53,724 nucleotides of DNA from DATKPC01 sp035524275 (GCA_035524275.1 DATKPC010000066.1:1-53724), one strand, 5' to 3'; positions 40,700 to 49,408 are shown, counted from the stretch's first letter. Made by a program: numbers and translations. The notes: generated from the sequence alone by a model not told the origin.

Positions 40700-41898
40700 G
40701 AGCCGGGATCGTCCGGTGGCGGCCACGACGCGGCGAGCGCCAGGAGTTGCACGTCGCTTCCGCGCGGGCCGACCACCGACAGGCCGACGGGGGCGCCGTC
40801 GACCGTGCCGGCAGGCAAGGTCACTTGCGGCAATCCGGCGTGCCCGGCCATCGCGTTGATGCACAGCGCGGTCCGATAGAACTCGTCGATGGCGGGCCGC
40901 GCAGCGTCGCGGGGCAGCGCCGGGCACGGCGCGGTCGGGAACACGAGCGCAGCGCGCCCATCGAGCAGCCGATCGAGGCGCTGGCGTTCGGTCTCGCGCC
41001 ACGCCGCCCAGCGCGCGACCTGCTGCCGCGTGAGGGCGTCGATTCCGGCAAAGCGCTCCGCGATCGTTGCGCCGAATCGCGGACGAATGCGTTCGATGTC
41101 CGGACCGAGCGATTGACGTATCTCCGCGCCCTGCAGCACGACGTAGGCCTCGAACGCCTGGTCCGCCACCGGCGTCGGCATCGCCTCGAGGACGCCGGCA
41201 AGCGGGAGCCGCCGGGCCGCGTCGCGGACTCTCGTCGCGACCGCAGGCTGCGCCATGCGGGCGAGGTCCTCCGCCCAGCAGAGTTCCAGCGCCGGTCCGC
41301 GTTCGGACTCGTTCGACGTCGAACCGAGCAGGGCCAGGCCCGCGGCGCGAAGCAGGGTCCCGTGGGCGGTCATCCAGCCGATCGTGTCGTAGCTCGGAGC
41401 GAAGGGCAGGACCCCCTCGAGGCTGATCGCGCCATGCGTCGGACGAAATCCGTAGACGCCGCAGAAGGCCGCCGGAATGCGGACCGACCCGCCGGTATCG
41501 GTGCCCAGGCCGATGTCGGCGAGCGCCGCGGCGACGGCCACCGCCGACCCGCTGGACGAGCCGCCCGGCAGGCGATCCGCCGCGCGCGGGTTGCGCGGCG
41601 TTCCGAAGTGCGCATTGGCGCCCTCGAGACTGAAGGCCAGTTCGTCCGTCACGGTCTTGCCGACGACGGCGGCCCCGGACCGCAGCAGGCGCAGGACCGA
41701 CGCCGCATGCCGCGAAGCCGCGACGTGTGCCGCGGCCCAATCCGGATTGCCGCCGGTCGTGACGACGCCGGCCACGTCGATCAGGTCCTTCACGGCCACG
41801 CGCATCCCGTCCAGCGGGCCGCGCGCGAGCGGCGCCGCGCCGGCGCGCGGCCCCGGAACGAAGGCGCCGAACGGGTCGCGGGGCGCCGGCACGCTCAT
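40696..41898 (-). CDS. amidase-signature hydrolase
   Basis: The protein is 400 residues. The Ser-cisSer-Lys triad is visible: K37 (GMRVAVKDLIDVAG), the serine run S114-S116 in LPGGSSSGSAVAVAA, and the nucleophile S138 in GLGTDTGGSVRIPA. The family hydrolyses amide or ureido C-N bonds. It is shorter than GatA or typical bacterial amidases and lacks an added C-terminal domain. It overlaps the hydrolase gene upstream and the TetR gene downstream, each by 4 bases, so it is strictly co-translated. The substrate is probably that of the hydrolase partner or its product. Confidence 0.9.
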   Translation of the reverse strand: MSVPAPRDPFGAFVPGPRAGAAPLARGPLDGMRVAVKDLIDVAGVVTTGGNPDWAAAHVAASRHAASVLRLLRSGAAVVGKTVTDELAFSLEGANAHFGTPRNPRAADRLPGGSSSGSAVAVAAALADIGLGTDTGGSVRIPAAFCGVYGFRPTHGAISLEGVLPFAPSYDTIGWMTAHGTLLRAAGLALLGSTSNESERGPALELCWAEDLARMAQPAVATRVRDAARRLPLAGVLEAMPTPVADQAFEAYVVLQGAEIRQSLGPDIERIRPRFGATIAERFAGIDALTRQQVARWAAWRETERQRLDRLLDGRAALVFPTAPCPALPRDAARPAIDEFYRTALCINAMAGHAGLPQVTLPAGTVDGAPVGLSVVGPRGSDVQLLALAASWPPPDDPGS

Positions 41899-42680
41899 GC
41901 CGGCGGCAACGCGTCCAGCACGCGGCGCGAGTCGGTGACGAACCCGAAGCATTTCTTGACGTTCCAGACGGTGGCCTCGGTGCAGAACGAGGGCGACGTC
42001 GTCGCGCAGCAGTCGCTGAGCAGGATGCAGGCGTAGCCGAGGAAATTCGCATCGGTCAACGTGTGCAGCACGCACTGGTCGGTATTGACGCCGGCGAACA
42101 GGATCGTGCGGATGCCGAGGTTCTTCAGGATGCTGTCCAGCGGCGTGTCCCAGAACCCGCTGATCCGGTGCTTGTCGACCTCGATATCGCCCGGCAGCGG
42201 CTTGAGTTCGTCGACGACCGCGGCGGCCCATGAACCCTTTTCGAGCACGCGTGCCCCATGGCCGGGAAGCGGATCGCCAAGGCCCACCCCGTGGCCGTGC
42301 GGCTTGTAGAGGTGGATCTGGTTGGGCGGCATGTTGGCGAGGTCGGGCCGGTTGCCCCAGTTGACCCAGACGACGGGAACGCGGGCCCGCCGCAGCGCGG
42401 GCAGCAGCGCCGCCAGGGGCTCGATGGGCGCGCGGTCCGGCGTCGGGTCGCCCCCGATGTGCTCGACCCATCCTCCGGGCGCGCAGAAGTCGTTCTGCAT
42501 GTCGATGACCATCACCGCGGAGCGCTGCAGGTCGAGCACGACGTTCTGCGGGTCGGCGGGCAGTCGAATCCGGCGCGGCGCCGGCGCGGGCGGCGCCAGG
42601 TCCACCTCGTCCGGTGTCGCGAGCCAATGGGTATTCGGCGAGACCCCGAGGGCTCCCGGCGTCCTAGCGGCATCCTTCAC
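41895..42680 (-). CDS. isochorismatase-family cysteine hydrolase (biuret-hydrolase-like)
   Basis: The protein is 261 residues. The catalytic triad is D60 (VMVIDMQNDF), K170 (EVDKHRISGFWDT) and C203 (AGVNTDQCVLHT). The layout, with an N-terminal extension, APGGWVEHIGGD, IEPLAAL and NRPDLANMP, resembles biuret hydrolase and RutB-like enzymes that cut N-carbamoyl or ureido groups. The start is GTG at 42680, with GGAG 5 bases upstream; ATG alternatives are far upstream. It is the first gene of the hydrolase-amidase-TetR operon and diverges from the BMP importer. Biuret, triuret, N-carbamoyl acids and ureidoacrylate are candidates. The specific substrate cannot be determined from sequence. Confidence 0.88.
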   Translation of the reverse strand: MKDAARTPGALGVSPNTHWLATPDEVDLAPPAPAPRRIRLPADPQNVVLDLQRSAVMVIDMQNDFCAPGGWVEHIGGDPTPDRAPIEPLAALLPALRRARVPVVWVNWGNRPDLANMPPNQIHLYKPHGHGVGLGDPLPGHGARVLEKGSWAAAVVDELKPLPGDIEVDKHRISGFWDTPLDSILKNLGIRTILFAGVNTDQCVLHTLTDANFLGYACILLSDCCATTSPSFCTEATVWNVKKCFGFVTDSRRVLDALPPA

Positions 42681-42861
42681 GGCATTCTCCAGGTTAAGTA
42701 TCCAAACAGGGCATCCGGCGTCTTCTCGAGGTGCGGACCGCGCCCTCGCCGGGCCGGCCCTGCACCGTGATGGGGGCCTGCACGCGCGCCGCCGCGCCGA
42801 CGCCTCCCCCGAGGCCGCCGCCGGCTGCGAACCAGGCCCCCGAGCGGCCCCGAGCTTCCGA

Positions 42862-42879
42862 TTGGCACTCTTATTGCAT
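42862..42879 (+). promoter_or_regulatory. sigma-54 (RpoN) -24/-12 promoter for the BMP-type importer
   Basis: TTGGCACTCTTATTGCAT matches the RpoN consensus YTGGCACG-N4-TTGCW with one mismatch in the conserved core. GG sits at -25/-24 and GC at -13/-12, with the exact 5-base gap between GGCAC and TTGC. It points to the importer gene, whose preferred start is at 42943. A transcript would start near 42889, leaving a leader of about 54 bases that contains the palindrome. RpoN control typically signals nitrogen limitation via NtrC. Confidence 0.85.
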
Positions 42880-42892
42880 CCGAGCGGGCGCG

Positions 42893-42918
42893 CGCAAGTA
42901 ATCGTTCGATTACTTGCG
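42893..42918. promoter_or_regulatory. 26-bp palindromic operator candidate
   Basis: A perfect inverted repeat of 12-base arms (CGCAAGTAATCG / CGATTACTTGCG) around a 2-base centre TT. It is AT-rich against its surroundings. It lies immediately after the predicted sigma-54 start site and 24 bases before the importer ATG at 42943. This location suits repression by the TetR protein of the divergent operon. Confidence 0.8.
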
Positions 42919-42942
42919 ATTCCACTAGCGAAAGGAATGCCA

Positions 42943-43923
42943 ATGATCTGGTCCATGCACCGCCGGCGCCTCGTCCAGGGCGGAGCGTTCGCCCTGCTGT
43001 CGCTGATCTCCCTCGGTCGTGCCCTGGCGGCGGACCCGATCGCGATCGGCGTCCTGATCCCGGGTTCCAAGTCCGACAAGGGCTGGATGGAGTCGGGCTA
43101 CGACGGGTTGGTGGCGGCGCAGAAGGCGCTCGGCGACAAGATCAAGGTGCAGATGATCGAAAACATCAACTACGCCGACATGGAGCAGGCGCTGACCAAT
43201 CTCGCGACCAAGAACAAGCTCGTGATCGGCGTCGGCGGCCAGACGCAGGCCGCGGTTCTCAAGGTGTCCAAGCGCTTCCCGAAGACGATGTTCTCGATCG
43301 TCGGCGGCAACAAGGGCGAGAGCCTGCCCAACGTCGCGGGCTACGACGTGAAGCAGGCCGAGATCGCGTTCGTCGCGGGCGCCGCCGCCGCGATGCTGTC
43401 GAAGAATGGCGCCGTGAGCTATGTCGGCGGCATGGAAATCCCGTCCATCGTGAATGCCGGCAAGGAGTTCGGAAATGGTGCCCGGTACATCAACCCGAAC
43501 ATCAAGTACTTCGAGAACTACACCGGGGACTTCGACGATGTCGCGAAATCGAAGGAAGCGACGCTCGCCGCGATCGCGCAGGGCGCCGACATCCACTACC
43601 ACATCCTGAACCTGGGCCTGCGCGGGATGGAGCAGGCGGCGAAGGAGAAGGGCACGCGGATCGTCGGCAGCTACACCGACCGCTGCGGCAGCGACCCGCT
43701 CTACACCGCCTACAGCATTACGGGCGTCGGATTCCAGGTCCAGTACGCGATCAACGAGTTCGTCGCCGGCACCTGGAAGGCCGGCTACAAGCCCTTCGGC
43801 CTCGCGATGGGACCGCAAGCCTCCGACATGGTCGTCTGCGGCGCGACGCCGGCGCAGAAGGCGAAGCTGGAAGAGATCAAGAAGATGATCCTCGACGGCC
43901 GGATCAAGACACTCGAAGGCTGA
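42943..43923 (+). CDS. BMP-family ABC transporter substrate-binding protein
   Basis: The protein is 326 residues from the ATG at 42943. AAGGA lies 6 bases upstream, while the ATG at 42937 is too close to it. The signal peptide carries R-R-R at its start (MHRRRLVQGGAFALLSLISL), possibly Tat-compatible. The mature domain (DPIAIGVLIPGSKSDKGWME, ENINYADMEQALTNLATKN) is the basic-membrane-protein/Med fold. Known members bind purine nucleosides (PnrA), and related ABC systems carry ureides or purine-related compounds. Divergent hydrolase genes and the sigma-54 promoter point to a nitrogen-rich ligand. Confidence 0.9.
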   Translation: MIWSMHRRRLVQGGAFALLSLISLGRALAADPIAIGVLIPGSKSDKGWMESGYDGLVAAQKALGDKIKVQMIENINYADMEQALTNLATKNKLVIGVGGQTQAAVLKVSKRFPKTMFSIVGGNKGESLPNVAGYDVKQAEIAFVAGAAAAMLSKNGAVSYVGGMEIPSIVNAGKEFGNGARYINPNIKYFENYTGDFDDVAKSKEATLAAIAQGADIHYHILNLGLRGMEQAAKEKGTRIVGSYTDRCGSDPLYTAYSITGVGFQVQYAINEFVAGTWKAGYKPFGLAMGPQASDMVVCGATPAQKAKLEEIKKMILDGRIKTLEG

Positions 43924-43935
43924 CGGGCGTCCGCG

Positions 43936-45561
43936 ATGGCTGGCGTCGCGGCACCGGCCGCGCCGTGGCGGGTGCCCGATTCGACACCGGTCGCCCCGGG
44001 TCCCGGCGCGGCGCCGGCGGCGACACCGCCGCTGCTGCACATCGACGGCATCGGCAAGCGGTTCGGTGCCCTGCAGGCCCTGGGCGACGTTTCGCTGTCG
44101 TTGCGTCGCGGCGAAGTGCATGGCCTGCTGGGCGAGAACGGCGCCGGCAAGTCCACGCTCTGCAACATCGTCTTCGGCATCCACGCGCCTGATGCGGGCG
44201 CCTTGTCCGTCGACGGTGCGCCGTACCGCCCGAAGGACCCGGCCGACGCGCTGCGCCATCGCATCGCGATGGTCCACCAGCACTTCAGCCTCGTCGATGA
44301 TCTTCCGGTCGTCGACAACCTGCTGCTCGGCCAGGCGCGCGGCGTGCTCCGGCGGCGCGAATACGCCGACCGCATCGCGGACCTCTCGCGCCGTTACGGC
44401 CTCGGGCTCGAGCCCTTCAAGCGGATCGACGAGCTCACCGTCGGCGAACGCCAGCGGGTCGAGATCGTCAAGTGCCTGATGCGCGAGCCGCGGCTGCTGG
44501 TTCTCGACGAACCCACCGCCGTGCTGCTGCCGGAGGAGATCCGCAGCCTGCTGCAACTGTGCCGGCAGGTGGCGAGCGAAGGCTGCGGCATCGTGCTGGT
44601 CACCCACAAGCTGGCCGAGATCCGCGAAGTCGCGCAACGCGCGACCGTGCTGCGCGGCGGGCGCGTCGTGGCGCGCTCCGACGCGCCCGATCGCGAGATC
44701 GACGACCTCGTGCGCGCGATGATCGGCCGGACAGCGGGCGAACGGCCCGGCGGCGCAGGCAGCGAGTGTTCGCGCGCCACGCCGGCGCCCGCGCCGGCGA
44801 ACCGGCCGGCGGCGGACCCGGCGCTGATGCTGGACGGCATCGGCGTGCGCGATGCCGACGGCGTCGAACGCGTCTCGAATTTCACGTTGACCGTGGAGCC
44901 GGGCGAAATCGTCGCCGTCGCCGGCGTCGAAGGCAACGGGCAGAGCGAATTGGGTGCCGTCATCGCCGGGATGCGCCCGCCGACCTCCGGGCGCTGGTTC
45001 GTCGGCGGCCGCGAGGTCACGCGCGCCACGCCGCGCGAACTCACGCAGGTCGGCGTCGGCGTCGTGCCCGAGGACCGGCACGCGGTCGGCTGCGTGCTCG
45101 AGATGAGCGTCGCGGAAAATCTCTTCCTCGACCAGTTGCATCGCTACCGGCGCCATGGCGCCCTGGACCGGACACGGCTCGAGCGCGACGCGGCCGATCT
45201 CATGCAGCGCTTCGACGTCCGCGCCAAGGGGCCCGGCGCGCCGTTCGCCAGCCTGTCGGGCGGCAACCAGCAGAAGGCCGTGCTGGCGCGGGAGCTGACG
45301 CGCCGGCCGCTGCGCTTCCTGCTCGCCGCGCACCCGACGCGGGGACTCGACGTCGGCGCCGTGGAAGCGGTCTATGACCACGTCCGGTCCGCCCGCGCTC
45401 AGGGCGTCGGGGTGCTGCTGATTTCCTCGGAGCTCGACGAACTGCTGGGCGTCGCCGACCGCCTCGTCGTGATGTACCGCGGGCGCCTGATGGGGACCTG
45501 CCCGGCGGAGCCGGCCGAACGCGAGCGTATCGGCGGCTGGATGGCGGGGCACGCCGCATGA
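43936..45561 (+). CDS. BMP-type ABC transporter ATPase with two NBDs
   Basis: The protein is 541 residues with two fused ATPase domains, as in NupO and RbsA-like transporters. Domain 1 has GENGAGKST (66-74), a signature ELTVGERQRVEIVKCL, and Walker B LLVLDEPTAVLLPEE. Domain 2 has the degenerate Walker A GVEGNGQSE (330-338), usual in this family, and LSGGNQQKAVLARELTRRPL. About 30 residues of Pro/Ala-rich sequence precede domain 1. It begins 12 bases after the binding-protein gene and overlaps the permease start by 4 bases. Confidence 0.93.
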   Translation: MAGVAAPAAPWRVPDSTPVAPGPGAAPAATPPLLHIDGIGKRFGALQALGDVSLSLRRGEVHGLLGENGAGKSTLCNIVFGIHAPDAGALSVDGAPYRPKDPADALRHRIAMVHQHFSLVDDLPVVDNLLLGQARGVLRRREYADRIADLSRRYGLGLEPFKRIDELTVGERQRVEIVKCLMREPRLLVLDEPTAVLLPEEIRSLLQLCRQVASEGCGIVLVTHKLAEIREVAQRATVLRGGRVVARSDAPDREIDDLVRAMIGRTAGERPGGAGSECSRATPAPAPANRPAADPALMLDGIGVRDADGVERVSNFTLTVEPGEIVAVAGVEGNGQSELGAVIAGMRPPTSGRWFVGGREVTRATPRELTQVGVGVVPEDRHAVGCVLEMSVAENLFLDQLHRYRRHGALDRTRLERDAADLMQRFDVRAKGPGAPFASLSGGNQQKAVLARELTRRPLRFLLAAHPTRGLDVGAVEAVYDHVRSARAQGVGVLLISSELDELLGVADRLVVMYRGRLMGTCPAEPAERERIGGWMAGHAA

Positions 45562-46637
45562 ACCTGCCGCTCGCCGCGCGCTTCGGTGGACGGCAAGCCC
45601 GCGCGGTCGGGGTGTCGCTGGCCGCGGTGTTGGGGTCCGCGGCCGTCGCCGCCGTGCTCGTCGCGACGATGGGTCTGTCGCTGGCCGACGGCGTGGCGGC
45701 TTTCGCCGACGGGGCCTGGGGTTCCGCGTATGCGCTGGGCGCATCGGTCAATCGTGCGCTGGCGCTGGCGCTGGTCGGGCTGGGCTTCATCGTGGCGCAG
45801 CGCGCGAACCTCACGAACGTGGGCGGCGAAGGCCAGATCGCCATCGGCGGCATGGTGGCGGCCGCGTTCGCGTTGAACCCGCACGTCGCTGCGCTGCCGC
45901 TGGGCCTCGCTTTTGCGCTGCCGATGCTGGCGGCGGCCACCGCCGGCGCGGCCTGGGGCGCGTTGGCCGGGTTCCTGAAGGCCCGCTCCGGCACCAATGA
46001 GGTGATCAGCACGCTGCTGCTGTCGTTCATCGCGGTCTGGATGCTCTATGGAAGCGTGCAGTCGCCGGCGCTGCTGCGGCAGCCGATGACGAGCTCGAGC
46101 ACGCTGCCGGAATCCTTGCCGATCCCGGAGTCGACGCAGTTGCCGCTGCTGGGCGCCGACCTCGGCTTGCCGCTGCACGTCGGATTGCCCGTCGGCATCG
46201 CGCTGGCCTTGGGCGTGGCCTGGGTCCTGCGGCGCAGCGTCGTCGGCGTGCAGTTGCGCGCCATCGGCCTGAATCCGCAAGCGGCGCGGCGGGCCGGAAT
46301 CCGCATCACCGCCGCGACCGTCGGCGTCATGGCCGTGGCCGGCGCGTTCGGCGGGCTGGCCGGCGCCATGATGCTGCAAGGCGAGCAATGGGTCCTGAAG
46401 GCCGGGTTCTCGTCGGGCTACGGATTCGACGGCCTCGTCGTCGGCCTGCTCGCGCGCGGCTCCACGATCGGGGTCGTCGCCGCGGCGATGCTCTTCGGCT
46501 TCCTGCGTTCGGGCGGCATCAACATGGAGATGGTCGCGGCCGTGCCCACGGCGCTCGTTGTCGTCATGCAGGGGCTCATCATCGTCGCGATCGCCGGCGC
46601 CTCGGTCGCCTTCGAAGGCCGGCGCGCGGTCCCATGA
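45558..46637 (+). CDS. BMP-type ABC transporter permease 1 (NupP-like)
   Basis: This 359-residue inner-membrane protein has 8-10 hydrophobic helices. The segments GFIVAQRANLTNVGGEGQIA and RAIGLNPQAARRAGIRITAA are characteristic of BMP/RbsC-type permeases. It starts with an ATGA overlap with the ATPase and shares the last 4 bases with the second permease. It is the first partner of a two-permease channel. Confidence 0.92.
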   Translation: MNLPLAARFGGRQARAVGVSLAAVLGSAAVAAVLVATMGLSLADGVAAFADGAWGSAYALGASVNRALALALVGLGFIVAQRANLTNVGGEGQIAIGGMVAAAFALNPHVAALPLGLAFALPMLAAATAGAAWGALAGFLKARSGTNEVISTLLLSFIAVWMLYGSVQSPALLRQPMTSSSTLPESLPIPESTQLPLLGADLGLPLHVGLPVGIALALGVAWVLRRSVVGVQLRAIGLNPQAARRAGIRITAATVGVMAVAGAFGGLAGAMMLQGEQWVLKAGFSSGYGFDGLVVGLLARGSTIGVVAAAMLFGFLRSGGINMEMVAAVPTALVVVMQGLIIVAIAGASVAFEGRRAVP

Positions 46638-47557
46638 AGGCGACGCTGGCTGCCGCGGTCTTCGCCGGCTCCACGCTGCGGCTGGCTGCTCCGCTGCTCC
46701 TCGCGTCGACCGGCGAACTCGTGAGCGAACGCGCCGGCGTCCTCAACATGAGCGTCGAGGGCATGATGCTCATCGGGGCCTTTGCCGGCGCGGTCGCGTC
46801 GTGGGCGAGCGGCTGGCCGTGGCTGGGGCTGCTGTGCGGGATGGTCGCGGTGCTGCCGGTGGCGCTGCTGCAGGCCTGGCTCTCGATCCGCCTGCGCGCG
46901 AACCAGATCGTCACCGGCATCGGCATCAATATCCTGGCGCTCGGCGCGACGACGCTCGCCTACCGCGCGCTTTTCGGCGGTCGTTCGCGGACCGAAATCC
47001 CGGGCCTGGAGCGATGGTCGCCGCCCGGGCTCGGCGACCTGCCGCTGCTCGGGGAGCAGGTCTTCCGGCAGGTGCCGCTGCTCTACGTCGCGCTGGCGCT
47101 GTCCGTCGCGGTCGGCTGGACGCTGCGCCGCACCGCGATCGGCCTCGCGATCCACGCGGCCGGTGCCGCCCCGCGGGCGGCGGACACGTCCGGCCTGCCC
47201 GTCGAGAAGATCCGTTACGGGGCCGTGCTGTTCGCCGGCGCGATGTCCTCCCTCGGCGGCTGCTTCCTGTCGATCGGCGACATCCACACCTTTACGGAAG
47301 GGATGACGAACGGCGCCGGCTACCTGGCGATCGCCGCGGTCATCTTCGGCAACTGGCGTGCCGGCCGCACGGCGCTCGCCTGCCTGCTGTTCGGGGGCGC
47401 CACGGCGCTGCAGTTCCAGCTGCCGGCCACCGGCATCCAGGTTCCCAACGCGCTCCTGATCATGCTGCCGTACCTCCTTGCGCTCGTCGCCGTCGCCGGG
47501 GTCATGGGGCGCCAAAGCCCGCCGGCGGGGCTGACGCTGCCCTTCGCGCGCCACTGA
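46634..47557 (+). CDS. BMP-type ABC transporter permease 2 (NupQ-like)
   Basis: This 307-residue inner-membrane protein has about 8-10 helices. Family segments are TLRLAAPLLLASTGELVSER, GVLNMSVEGMMLIGAF and LRANQIVTGIGINILALG. With the preceding permease it makes the heteromeric pore. It is the last gene of the four-gene importer. A T-run at about 47677 downstream lacks a stem, so I see no defined terminator. Confidence 0.92.
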   Translation: MKATLAAAVFAGSTLRLAAPLLLASTGELVSERAGVLNMSVEGMMLIGAFAGAVASWASGWPWLGLLCGMVAVLPVALLQAWLSIRLRANQIVTGIGINILALGATTLAYRALFGGRSRTEIPGLERWSPPGLGDLPLLGEQVFRQVPLLYVALALSVAVGWTLRRTAIGLAIHAAGAAPRAADTSGLPVEKIRYGAVLFAGAMSSLGGCFLSIGDIHTFTEGMTNGAGYLAIAAVIFGNWRAGRTALACLLFGGATALQFQLPATGIQVPNALLIMLPYLLALVAVAGVMGRQSPPAGLTLPFARH

Positions 47558-47769
47558 GCCTTCGCAAGCCACGCGCCGGCGCCAATGCGCCGATGCGATC
47601 GCGCAGCGACGCACCATTCGGGGGCATCGCGCCAGCCACGAAGGCGCGCGCGAATTGCGGCTCAAAGCGGGAGTCTTTTTTTCGCATCGGCCGGCGCCGG
47701 CGCTCTCGACAATGGGGGACTTGCTGTCCGCTTGCGCCGCGTGCGGTCCCGCGGCCTGGGGAGTCGACG

Positions 47770-49335
47770 ATGAAATTCCTGGAAGATGCGCGAATCGGAA
47801 CCCGCCTTCTCGGCGGGTTCGCGGCCGTGATCATGCTGATGGCCGCGATGGGCGCCGCGATGCTGTTCGAACTCGACGACATCAACCGCGCCAAGCAGGT
47901 GATGCTGACCGAGCAGGCCGAACGCCTGGCGCTGGCGCGGCAGTGGCACGAGAACATCGCCATCAACTCGCAGCGCGCCATCGCCATCGGGATGACGGCC
48001 GACCCCGACCTGGCCGCGTACTGGGCCCCGGCGATCAAGGAAGTCACCGCGAGCGGCAGCGCGGTGCAGAAGCGCTTCGGCGAGATCGAAACCACCGAGG
48101 AGGGACGCCAGCTGGAGGGGCGGATCGCCGAGGTTCGCAAGGTCTACCTCGCCAAGCGCAACGCGCTGATCGCGGCGCAGGACACGCCCGAGCTCCGGCA
48201 CGCGCAGGCGCGCGATTTCGCCGAGACGGCGAAGACGTATAGCGCCCAGGCCGCGGCGCTCGTCGACTTCGAGAATCGGCGAGGCGCCGAGCTGGGCGCC
48301 CGCATCGACGCCAGCCTGCTGCACGCGCGGCTGGTCCTCGGCGCGTTGACGCTCGCGGGGGCGTGCGTGGCGGCGATCCTCGGCTGGCAGCTGACGCGCA
48401 GCCTGCGCCGCCCGCTGGAGCGCGTGCAGGCTTCGGCGAAACGCATCGCCGAGGGCGACCTCACCGAGACGCTGGCGATCCCGCCTGGCCGCTCGGAGTT
48501 CACGCAGATCTTCGGCGAGGTCGGGCGCATGCAGGCGGCACTGCGCGAGCTTGTCGGCCAGGCCCATGGGTCCACGGAATCGATCGGCGTGGCGAGCGCC
48601 GAAGTGGCAGCCGGAAACGCGGACCTCAGCCAGCGTACCGAGCAGGCTGCCGCGAAACTGCAGGCCACGGCGCGCGCGATGGAGGAGCTGACGAACGCGG
48701 TCGCGAAGACCGCCGAGGCCTCGGCGACGGCGCAGGAGCTCGCGAGCGATGCCGCGGATTTCGCCGCACGCAGCGGCGCCGCGATGAAGAACGTCGTGGA
48801 GACGATGACCGGCATCCAGGGCGCCAGCCGCAAGATCGCCGACATCAACAGCGTCATCGACGGCCTCGCCTTCCAGACCAACATCCTGGCGCTCAACGCC
48901 GCGGTCGAGGCCGCGCGCGCCGGCGAACAGGGCCGCGGTTTCGCCGTCGTCGCGACCGAAGTCCGTACGCTGGCGCAGCGCAGCGCCGCGGCCGCGCGCG
49001 AGATCAAGGCCCTGATCGGCTCGTCGACCGACCAGGTGGAGGTCGGCACGCAACTCGTGGCGCAGGCCGGCGGGACGATCGGGGAACTCGTCGAGCGCGT
49101 GACGAAGGCGCGGGAAATCGTCGCGACGATCTCGACGGCCACGGCCGAGCAGAACCGCGGCGTCGCCGACATCAATTCGGCGCTCGGACACCTGGACCAG
49201 GTGACCCAGCAGAACGCCGCCCTGGTGGAACAGTCGGCGGCCGCGGCCGAAAGCCTCAGGCAGCAGTCGGGGCAACTGGCGCAGGTCATCGCGAAATTCC
49301 GGCTCCCGGAGCACGCCCACGGCCGAATTTCCTGA
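47770..49335 (+). CDS. methyl-accepting chemotaxis protein
   Basis: The protein is 521 residues. A first membrane helix (about 12-32) is followed by a periplasmic four-helix-type sensor (about 35-190), a second helix (about 188-210), a HAMP domain (RPLERVQASAKRIAEGDLTE) and the signalling domain. The conserved hairpin is AFQTNILALNAAVEAARAGE, then QGRGFAVVATEVRTLAQRSA. No C-terminal CheR-binding pentapeptide is seen. Its ligand is unknown. The 212-base upstream gap has no clear flagellar sigma-28 site. Whether it senses the neighbouring importer's substrate is speculative. Confidence 0.93.
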   Translation: MKFLEDARIGTRLLGGFAAVIMLMAAMGAAMLFELDDINRAKQVMLTEQAERLALARQWHENIAINSQRAIAIGMTADPDLAAYWAPAIKEVTASGSAVQKRFGEIETTEEGRQLEGRIAEVRKVYLAKRNALIAAQDTPELRHAQARDFAETAKTYSAQAAALVDFENRRGAELGARIDASLLHARLVLGALTLAGACVAAILGWQLTRSLRRPLERVQASAKRIAEGDLTETLAIPPGRSEFTQIFGEVGRMQAALRELVGQAHGSTESIGVASAEVAAGNADLSQRTEQAAAKLQATARAMEELTNAVAKTAEASATAQELASDAADFAARSGAAMKNVVETMTGIQGASRKIADINSVIDGLAFQTNILALNAAVEAARAGEQGRGFAVVATEVRTLAQRSAAAAREIKALIGSSTDQVEVGTQLVAQAGGTIGELVERVTKAREIVATISTATAEQNRGVADINSALGHLDQVTQQNAALVEQSAAAAESLRQQSGQLAQVIAKFRLPEHAHGRIS

Positions 49336-49336
49336 T

Positions 49337-49379
49337 CTCCCCCCGCCCGCACGAGCGGGAGAGGGGTGGGGGAGAGGGT
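49337..49379. repeat. single copy of the GC-rich palindromic repeat
   Basis: It begins 1 base after the chemoreceptor stop and carries the same GCGGGAGAGGGGTGGGG-type flank as the pair at 37689-37818. Its palindromic core reads CCCGCACGAGCGGG, a variant of the other copies. Confidence 0.65.
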
Positions 49380-49408
49380 GGGCGCGTTGACCGCGCGCGT
49401 CCCGCCTC

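Noticed and set aside
42761..42776. NtrC enhancer-like sequence (GCACC then a G run) upstream of the sigma-54 promoter
   Set aside because: Only one half-site fits; the second half has at least two mismatches to GGTGC.
42925..45744. A 939-residue open frame on the minus strand opposite the BMP importer genes
   Set aside because: It is antisense to well-identified transporter genes. High GC creates long stop-free antisense frames, and the product is low-complexity Arg/Ala/Asp/Leu sequence without motifs.
47676..47682. T-run after the BMP operon as a terminator
   Set aside because: No stem precedes it, so it lacks the hairpin needed for Rho-independent termination.
47558..47769. Flagellar sigma-28 promoter for the chemoreceptor
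   Set aside because: A TCAAAG sequence is not followed by a GCCGATAA-like -10 at the correct spacing.
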